Assembly (NCBI GenBank): GCA_036925085.1
Contig: JAUPFP010000032.1
Location: 267,501-331,500, forward strand
Direction of reading: 5' to 3'
Source of the DNA: Brachycybe producta
Taxonomy: Eukaryota; Arthropoda; Diplopoda; Playtdesmida; Andrognathidae
Length of the DNA: 64,000 bases
The first letter of the stretch is position 1; each line of letters opens with the position of its first letter. The notes beneath the pieces were generated by a model, which was not told the DNA's origin, did not search any database, and saw only the letters and a list, made by a program, of their open reading frames with translations. The translations under genes were made by a program, and so were the position numbers. Shown here in pieces: positions 59,001 to 64,000 of this stretch.

Positions 59001-62000
59001 ATAACCTAGATCTAACCAAAAAAAAGCATATGTTGAAAGCGCCACCTGGTGTTTCCATGGAAATGTGAACTTAAATACATCATTTTTTGATTAGTTTCTA
59101 TACAAACTTTGAATTTCTCTTCAAACTAGCCTCTAACAAGGAGTATACAAAAAAAAAAGCATATGTTGAAAGCGCCACCTGGTGTTTCCATGCATACTCT
59201 ATTGAATACATGGAAATATGAACTAAATCCATTTGAAACTCAAGTAAATAAATGATTCATTGCATTCTATGCATAAGAAGGTTAAAAAAGCACCTAATTT
59301 ATTAGATGAGGATTTTTATTACAAATTTTTTTGTTGTTGTTTTCTTGCTGAAATTGCAACCTGAATGAGAATGTTTTATATGTTTCTGACACGAAAAACA
59401 ACAGGGATGTTGTTATTTTGAGCATAAGTAGCCTCACTGCAGTCCCCCAAATTGTAAGCAAGATGTATCAAACTTTAAAAAATTCTTGGCACAAATAATT
59501 ACAATAAAAAATACAGGGTGTTTAGAAAAAAAAACAAAGGTTTTTTCTACCATTTAATAAAAGGGGGACATGAAAACGTGACATTTTTTCAGTCAAAATA
59601 TTGAATTTTTGTTTTTTATAAAGTTAATTATGACCTGTTTAAAACAACATACGAAAAATATGAAGGCCTACATTAAATTTCAGTGTTTTTTGCACAAAAA
59701 AAGGTAGGCTAAAGGCTCCTTTTGACCGATGCAACAATTCGTGCAACAGGGAGCATGCACGTCACGTGGCGTCGCATAGCAGCGTGTGAATAAGATGTGG
59801 GGGCCTGCAGTACACAGCAGGGCATTGTATTTTGGATTTGTGGATTTCAGGATTGTTTTATTTGAGGATTGTTGGATTTGAGGATTTTTGGATTTGGAAC
59901 CGGTTTCCAATATGCATTAGCAGATTTGTGCAGCAAATTAGTCAGACGTGCCAAAAGGGTAGAACCGATTCGAGCCTACTCGGTTCGGAACCAGTTCTAA
60001 TCAGTTCGCCTAGTTGGTTCACCTATTATTGGAACTGATAGAACCGTTTCGCCTGTATAGCTCGATACAGGCAAAACGGTTCTATTAGTTCTAGTAATTG
60101 GTGAACTGGTGACATCTTTAATAGCCAGGTATACACAGTATGCTTTCTTGCATCTTGTGGCATCATTCATGGGCGTGCCCGGCATGAGGGGACATGTCCC
60201 CCTTAAAAATGTTTTTGGGGATTATTCCCGTTAGAAAGGTAGAAAAGTGATTGCGATCTAATTTGCAATGTAATTGTTACTGATTACTTTCTTATATATT
60301 CCTATCTTTTTCACGTCAACTTCAAGGAAGTACTTATTAATTTTATTGTCACCATACCACGAACCCAGTATTGATAAGATTGGTAATCAGTAATAATCCG
60401 GAATGAGAGTAATACGAGTTTACAAAGCAATATTTCTTTTTATCTCCCCCCCCCCGCCCAAAAAAGCCAGGCACGCCCATACCACAGAAGGGAAACTTAT
60501 CATTTTTCTGTGACAGAGTTTATTCTGCGCATGTGCGGCGGCACCACAGACTTTCTTTGAATTTTCTATCTATTTTGAGGGGGGGGGGGGGCACCACCAT
60601 CTTGAAACTTGGGAATGACAAGATGTATATTTGTTACTGTCAATCTGCGGAATCAGTCAATCTGCAGATTGCCTAGGCAATCTGAAAAACCACCAAAATT
60701 CAATACATTTTAGGTGTAAAACCGAGTCTGTCCACCAGTTTCAAGATGGCGGCTGTCAACTTTTGATCAAGTAACCCGTTAAAATAAAGACTTCCTGCGT
60801 GACTTCCTGTCACAGCAACAACATCAAAGGTTCCGACAGAGAGTTTCCCTTCTGTATAACTTTCTATTCTGTGCCCCCATACACCAGTATAATAGTAAAT
60901 GTACATAAAAATGATAAAAACTATCACCTGGTTGTAAATAAGTGGTTGGTGGCGCCACCGATATTTTTTGATCAGAATTGATGTCTTGTGTTGTAACAAG
61001 TAAAGGCTGATTTACTGATGAGACATGTACCGGAATCCAAGTTAATCCTGATACGAACATAGATCGACATAAGATAATCAAGAAAAAGGGAGTCCCCCGT
61101 TGTTTCAGTTTCGAGTTCTGCAAGCCGCAACCTTAAGTCTGATTTGGGGCATTATTGAGCTCAGATAGCTTGTGATTAACTTCAGTTTTGAAAAGTGTCT
61201 TTATAGTCGGCGAAACGTTCCTATTCGATGCCAAGCGAAGAAACGTTAGCGTCTTCGTTTCGCTTAGCTTCGCAAACCGTTTCGTTGTGTTCATACTATA
61301 CTTCACTATACACATGGAATGCAACGCATCCTTCTTTAAGAAAAAAATTAGTCAGAACAGCTCCATTGTCTTGCAAAAACAGAAAGCTTGGCTGTGATTG
61401 GCTGCGAAGTCCTGTTCGTTCCTATCGCAAATATTGTGCGGAAACGAAGGTATGCGATGAGGAAAACTATTTTATCACAGCAAACTGTAATGAAGTGTAA
61501 ACTTCTTGCTGTGAAAGTTGTTTTCTGCGTTTCGTTTCGCTTTTTGCGGCATTTTCGTCGACTATAAACCAACCTTTAGTCAGGGTCGCAAATTCGCAAC
61601 AGTTACTAGAAAGGTGATAGATTTTCTTGTAAAGACCTTCCTAGAGCTCAACAAACCTGTCTGAAATACAAATCTGAGTTCTATTTGTAATGTACTTCCT
61701 ATAGCCCAACAGAATTCCGGAATTTGCGAGCGCCATCTAGCGAGAGCATGATACAACAGAATTCCGGAATTTGCGAGCGCCATCTAGCGAGAGCATGATA
61801 CAACAAATAGCAAAATTGAAAGAACAACATGTGGTCTGCCATTAAGAATAGGGACATATGATCATATCCCTATGTCTTTCTACATTTGGTTACTTAAGAG
61901 TTTTTCGTTTCAAAAGGTTCTGAATACTCTTTAGCGATGAATGGCGCCCCATACAGTCACGTCTGCGAGACTCTTAAGTTTGGGCCACTTTGTGAGTCAG

Positions 62001-62173
62001 TCAGTCATAAATATTAATCTCCGCTTAGGTCCTTCTGTCATTTTAAAACGTGTTGTAAATAGAGAGAAATACAAACCCATCGGAGGCATGTACACGTTTG
62101 ACGGTGGCATGTCGCTCGTTGGATACGGAGGAGGCGCCTGAGGATAATACTGATTATTATCGTTACCCTTCAT
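49739..62173 (-). CDS. LITAF-like endolysosomal membrane zinc protein (copy c), complete
   Basis: Exons 62077-62173, 50240-50405 and 49739-49847 give 372 nt and 123 aa, close to the usual LITAF length. Exon 1 encodes a Pro/Tyr-rich N-terminus with a PPPY motif (WW/NEDD4-type partner binding in the family). Exons 2 and 3 encode the LITAF domain: CPHC knuckle, GTLTWLVAGGLCLLG and GCCLIPFCAD membrane segment, then HYCPSC knuckle and LGTYKRM end. Exon phases (1, then 2) close exactly. Exon 1 has a strong acceptor just before the ATG (poly-T then AAACAG), so at least one noncoding 5' exon lies further upstream. Intron 1 is 11.7 kb and packed with repeats. The joining of exon 1 rests on phase and on the conserved Pro-rich-then-LITAF order, so it is less certain than the domain exons. 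Confidence 0.82.
49940..50190. mobile_element. Foldback element, GCTCGGATTTTTATG family, left end truncated
   Basis: CTGGTTAGAGGCTAG and CTAGCCTCTAACCAG arms and the right end TTGCATAAAAATCCGAGCCC are present, with a (GAT)n microsatellite inside (50091-50117). It lies in intron 2 of LITAF copy c. Confidence 0.75.
50602..50858. repeat. Two-letter minisatellite whose unit types differ by a 7-bp inversion
   Basis: Thirteen units share AACTTGAAACT followed by either CGACTTTG (type X) or AAAGTCG (type Y). CGACTTT and AAAGTCG are reverse complements. The order is X Y Y X Y Y X Y X Y X Y X. Confidence 0.9.
51690..52105. repeat. Tandem pair of ~200-bp units
   Basis: Copies at about 51690-51895 and 51930-52105 share GGACTTAACACTGTTTACCA, GAACTTGACAAACTAATTCA and a CCATCTAG block. 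Each contains an inverted GACTTAACA/TGTTAAGTC pair. Confidence 0.75.
52500..52680. repeat. Degenerate ~26-bp tandem repeat
   Basis: Six or so units resembling CAGCTATTTAGCTTTCAATT and CGCTATTTCGTTTGCAAT run in series. Confidence 0.6.
52690..54470. mobile_element. Half and full GATGGCGC MITEs flanking nested CTCCGCCC foldbacks
   Basis: 52690-52970 is the right half of a GATGGCGC-family MITE. 53085-53498 is a nested foldback: outer arms CTGTAGACAGCTTCAGAATT and AATTCTGAAGCTGTCTACAG enclose two smaller CTCCGCCC hairpins (53107-53260 and 53266-53465). 53590-53760 holds C- and G-runs and CCCGCT repeats. 53960-54470 is a full GATGGCGC-family copy. Confidence 0.8.
54811..54914. repeat. (GA)n microsatellite and a short hairpin
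   Basis: About 30 bp of GA repeats (54815-54846) precede a hairpin with arms AAGCCTAGTACACACTTGG-like and AAGTGTGTACTAGGCTT (54858-54914). Confidence 0.75.
54915..56790. other. Intronic DNA without recognised genes
   Basis: Within LITAF copy c intron 1. A T12-G20 run is at 56029-56060. Several scattered copies of CAATTCTGGCTTGTC-type phrases, forward and inverted (CAAGCCAGAATTGATCGTC), indicate a degenerate dispersed repeat that also appears at about 36310-36345 and 37010-37045. No gene seen. Confidence 0.5.
56790..57085. repeat. Dispersed palindromic element, GAACCGGTTC family
   Basis: Contains CTACTCGGTTCGGTTCGCG, GAAACCGGTTCTGATCAG and CGAACCGGTTCCCAATATAC. It is followed directly by the 23-bp tandem repeat. 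Confidence 0.75.
57092..57188. repeat. Four perfect 23-bp hairpin-forming repeats
   Basis: The unit GAAGTGTCTCAAACGCGAGA plus CTA occurs four times without change; each contains GTCTC-n6-GAGAC. Perfect identity suggests recent amplification. Confidence 0.9.
57573..58472. mobile_element. Two foldback elements: GCTCGGATTTTTATG and GATGGCGCC families
   Basis: 57573-57837 has inverted ends GGCTCGGATTTTTATG and ATAAATCCGAGCC. 57941-58472 is a complete GATGGCGCC-family copy with ends AAGGTGGCTGAATAGATATT and AATATCTATAGAGCCACCTT. Confidence 0.8.
58950..59215. repeat. Tandem pair of ~110-bp units
   Basis: Both units contain TTTCTCTTCAAACT, AGCCTCTAACAAGGA, AAAAAGCATATGTTGAAAGC and GCCACCTGGTGTTTCCATG. 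Each carries a CTCF-like AACACCAGGTGGCGCT on the minus strand. Confidence 0.75.
59890..60120. repeat. Dispersed palindromic element, GAACCGGTTC family, with strong hairpin
   Basis: Includes CATTAGCAGATTTGTGCAGC and, at 60015-60110, an almost perfect stem around CGCCTGTATAGCTCGATACA, with AGAACCGTTT and AAACGGTTCT arms. Confidence 0.75.
60120..61130. other. Intronic DNA, two overlapping minus-strand ORFs of uncertain status
   Basis: Minus-strand ORFs of 99 codons (60700-60999 and 60824-61123) overlap in different frames. One begins with a signal-peptide-like hydrophobic stretch. No family is recognised and no splice model links them, so they are not called as genes. C- and G-runs are at 60447 and 60580. 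Confidence 0.3.
61198..61566. mobile_element. Foldback element with TTTATAGTCGGCGAAACG ends
   Basis: GTCTTTATAGTCGGCGAAAC (left) is inverted as TTTTCGTCGACTATAAACC (right). Inner arms include TTTCGCTTAGCTTCGCAAAC-like and CGTTTCGCTTTTTGCG segments. About 370 bp. The ORFs across it are palindrome artefacts. Confidence 0.7.
61693..61806. repeat. Exact 47-bp tandem duplication
   Basis: The segment containing ACAGAATTCCGGAATTTGCG, AGCGCCATCTAGCGAGAG and CATGATACA occurs twice back to back. Each copy holds the palindrome GAATTCCGGAATTT. Confidence 0.9.
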
Positions 62174-62567
62174 GTTTAATCTGTTTAAAAAAGAAAAAAA
62201 AAATTATTAGATTAACCAATCATTATTCGTTTATTCATTCGTTTTTTAATTATTCGTTTGTGCGCATGCGTCAGTTCCAATTTTAAAGCTTAGACCCTGC
62301 TGACTCTCAGACTCAATAGACTCTTTACAGCAGGAAACCCGTCATGCAACTTGCACGAAAGTGTTTATCTAGTGTTTGGCTATTGTGATGACAGCAGCGC
62401 CACTTTAGTGGGAGAAGGTTGTACTAAAAAAAAAATTGTACAGCAATGCTACTTTAGTGGGAAAAGGTTGTACTATAATACCATACAGTATGAAAGGTAG
62501 GGAACGCTTTCACAATAGTCACCAGAAGGCGCTGTTGTAGTTTTCACCAAGCTATGCGAGAACACAG

Positions 62568-62770
62568 GAAGTTAGAAATCGGAGAGAACTTCAGTTGGCT
62601 CTGCCCTTGTTATGACGACCGGCAACATCTTATTGCTTTGTTGTGTGGTTCGACGTTTGAAAGGGCGGAGCATGTGACGTCAGACTACATAACCAACCAA
62701 TTAGAAGTTGCGTTCGTCATAACAAGGACGGAGCCAACTGAAGTTCTCCCCGATTTCTAAACTGCCTGTA
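62568..62770. mobile_element. CTCCGCCC-family foldback upstream of LITAF copy c
   Basis: GGAAGTTAGAAATCGGAGAG and the complementary CCCCGATTTCTAAACTGCC ends, CTTCAGTTGGCTCTGCCCTT and AAGGACGGAGCCAACTGAAG arms, and a GACGTCAGACTACATAACC centre. It matches copies at 27532-27700, 46904-47108 and 53266-53465. Confidence 0.8.
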
Positions 62771-62918
62771 TCAAAAGGTCTCTGCCATCCAAGGTTTGAT
62801 GATGTACGGCATCGACTGTCGGCAAGCGGGGTCCTCGTGGGGTCTACCAGGGGGTTTCGCCTCTCGGGCAACTCACCCACTTAAAATGACGTAAAAAGTC
62901 TTAAGTCCCGAGAGGCTA

Positions 62919-63567
62919 ATGCCTAGTTCTCACAACCTTCATGTAGCTCGGGCTAAAATAGCCTTGGCTAAACGACTGTGTTCACATGTGAGCAGCTACA
63001 TATGGGCTTCGTTACCTCCCTAAAGGTGGCGTTCACTACAGCATATTTATTTCATTTTTACAAATTTGGCACTGGCCATTATGTGTGGCCATTGTGCTGT
63101 TTATAGCCTGCATAATGTATACATAATTGGAGGGAAAATGGCTGATATTCTCCATACTAACAAAACTGAATTGCATGAGTCTTCATTGAACACACTAAAT
63201 GCAACATATTTTAATTGTAGGTAGGTTGATGATTTAGAGTTTATGGAAATAAGTAATTATTGAAAAGATCAATTGATAATTTTAAATTGTTTTAATAAAT
63301 TAACAAATAGACTGAAACATCTAACAATGGAAATAGAAAATGAATGACGCCATTTTCTATTCAGAATTATGACCACCAGGTGGCATACAATCAAGTTAAC
63401 TTTGTTTTGCATTCACACTAAATACTGTGTAGGCTACATATGGGTAACCAAGTCTACCTAACCAAAGCTAACATTTGACATTGACCACCATCTAGTGTGT
63501 GTTCTCACAACCCTTATACATAGGCTAAGTCCTTAGCCTGAGCTACATGAAAGGTTGTGAGAACTAG
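62919..63567. mobile_element. ~650-bp element with long terminal inverted repeats
   Basis: TAATGCCTAGTTCTCACAAC (then CTTCATGTAGCTC) is inverted as GAGCTACATG then AAAGGTTGTGAGAACTAGGC ending ATTA. Inner arms GCTACATATGGG and CTACATATGGGTAACC are near one another. There is no transposase ORF. Confidence 0.8.
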
Positions 63568-64000
63568 GCATTAGGGGGATTTTTAAGAGCATAACGGCTG
63601 AAGTTGAGAAAGACACTCAATGTTCACCCCGAGACACTTAATGGGCTCCCCGGGACACACTTGTCCGGGACAAAATCAGCTAAATTTCGGTTAATGTGTC
63701 AATGGTTTAGCTTTTTTTAATTAATTTTAATACCATAAACAATTATGAAAATACAAACAGGTGACAGGCAAACATTATAATTGTGTTTAAATAACAATGG
63801 ACATAGCCGAGTTTTCTGTAAAATTGAAAAAAGGCGTCCTTGGACGCTTTTGAACTTTGTAATTTTTTATGATTTCTGACTTTCTGGTACAGTGCACATT
63901 GTACATCCTGTAAGCATAGGCGTGTGGGTGGGTTGATGAGTGGGTGGGTGACAATGGATTGACGTCCCGGTGCTGATGCACCGCATTAAACATCAGATTG
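63568..64000. other. No recognised feature
   Basis: Unremarkable AT-rich DNA; a GGACGC/GCGTCC dyad at about 63833-63846 is the only structure seen. Confidence 0.5.

Noticed and set aside
60700..61123. Secreted protein gene on the minus strand
   Set aside because: Two overlapping ORFs in different frames, one with a hydrophobic start, but no family match, no convincing splice model and no conserved motif.

Overview
The window is nuclear DNA of an invertebrate animal. Split genes with GT-AG introns (about 68 bp to 11.7 kb), animal-type proteins and very dense short palindromic repeats all point that way. The phylum cannot be fixed from sequence alone. A short interstitial (CCTAA/TTAGG)n tract at 10272-10326 is weakly suggestive of a lineage with TTAGG telomeres but proves nothing. 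No bacterial, organellar or viral gene set is present. Each gene model below was built by hand from splice sites, reading phase and remembered family motifs; all exon phases close.

Layout. 1-2830: noncoding DNA with two diverged tandem ~1.3-kb units that keep conserved hairpin islands, then a duplicated mini-exon-like segment. 5680-12012 (minus): a complete seven-exon lysosomal phospholipase A2 / LCAT-like gene (PLA2G15), 412 aa. 14800-24426 (plus): a 13-exon gene for a ~1096-aa protein that joins a degenerate retroelement-type integrase core, an AT-hook, an acidic tract and 14 C2H2 zinc fingers. 28193-37408 (plus): a complete 13-exon DGAT1 gene, 468 aa, with one GC-AG intron. 37856-45021: a tandem segmental duplication carrying two short LITAF-domain genes (minus), separated by a decayed non-LTR retrotransposon remnant. 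49739-62173 (minus): a third, longer LITAF gene whose proline-rich first exon lies 11.7 kb upstream of the domain exons.

Almost everything between exons is repetitive. At least ten families of foldback or terminal-inverted-repeat elements of MITE type occur, several nested in one another. There are two copies of a tRNA-derived SINE and many minisatellites. No autonomous transposase that could mobilise the foldback elements is visible.

Functionally, two genes act in lipid metabolism (lysosomal phospholipid breakdown and transacylation; triacylglycerol synthesis at the ER). Three encode endolysosomal membrane zinc proteins of the LITAF type. One encodes a nuclear DNA-binding protein. Nothing in the sequence shows that they are co-regulated. 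The most unusual item is the integrase/AT-hook/zinc-finger fusion, which looks like a domesticated retroelement domain recruited as the N-terminus of a transcription factor.
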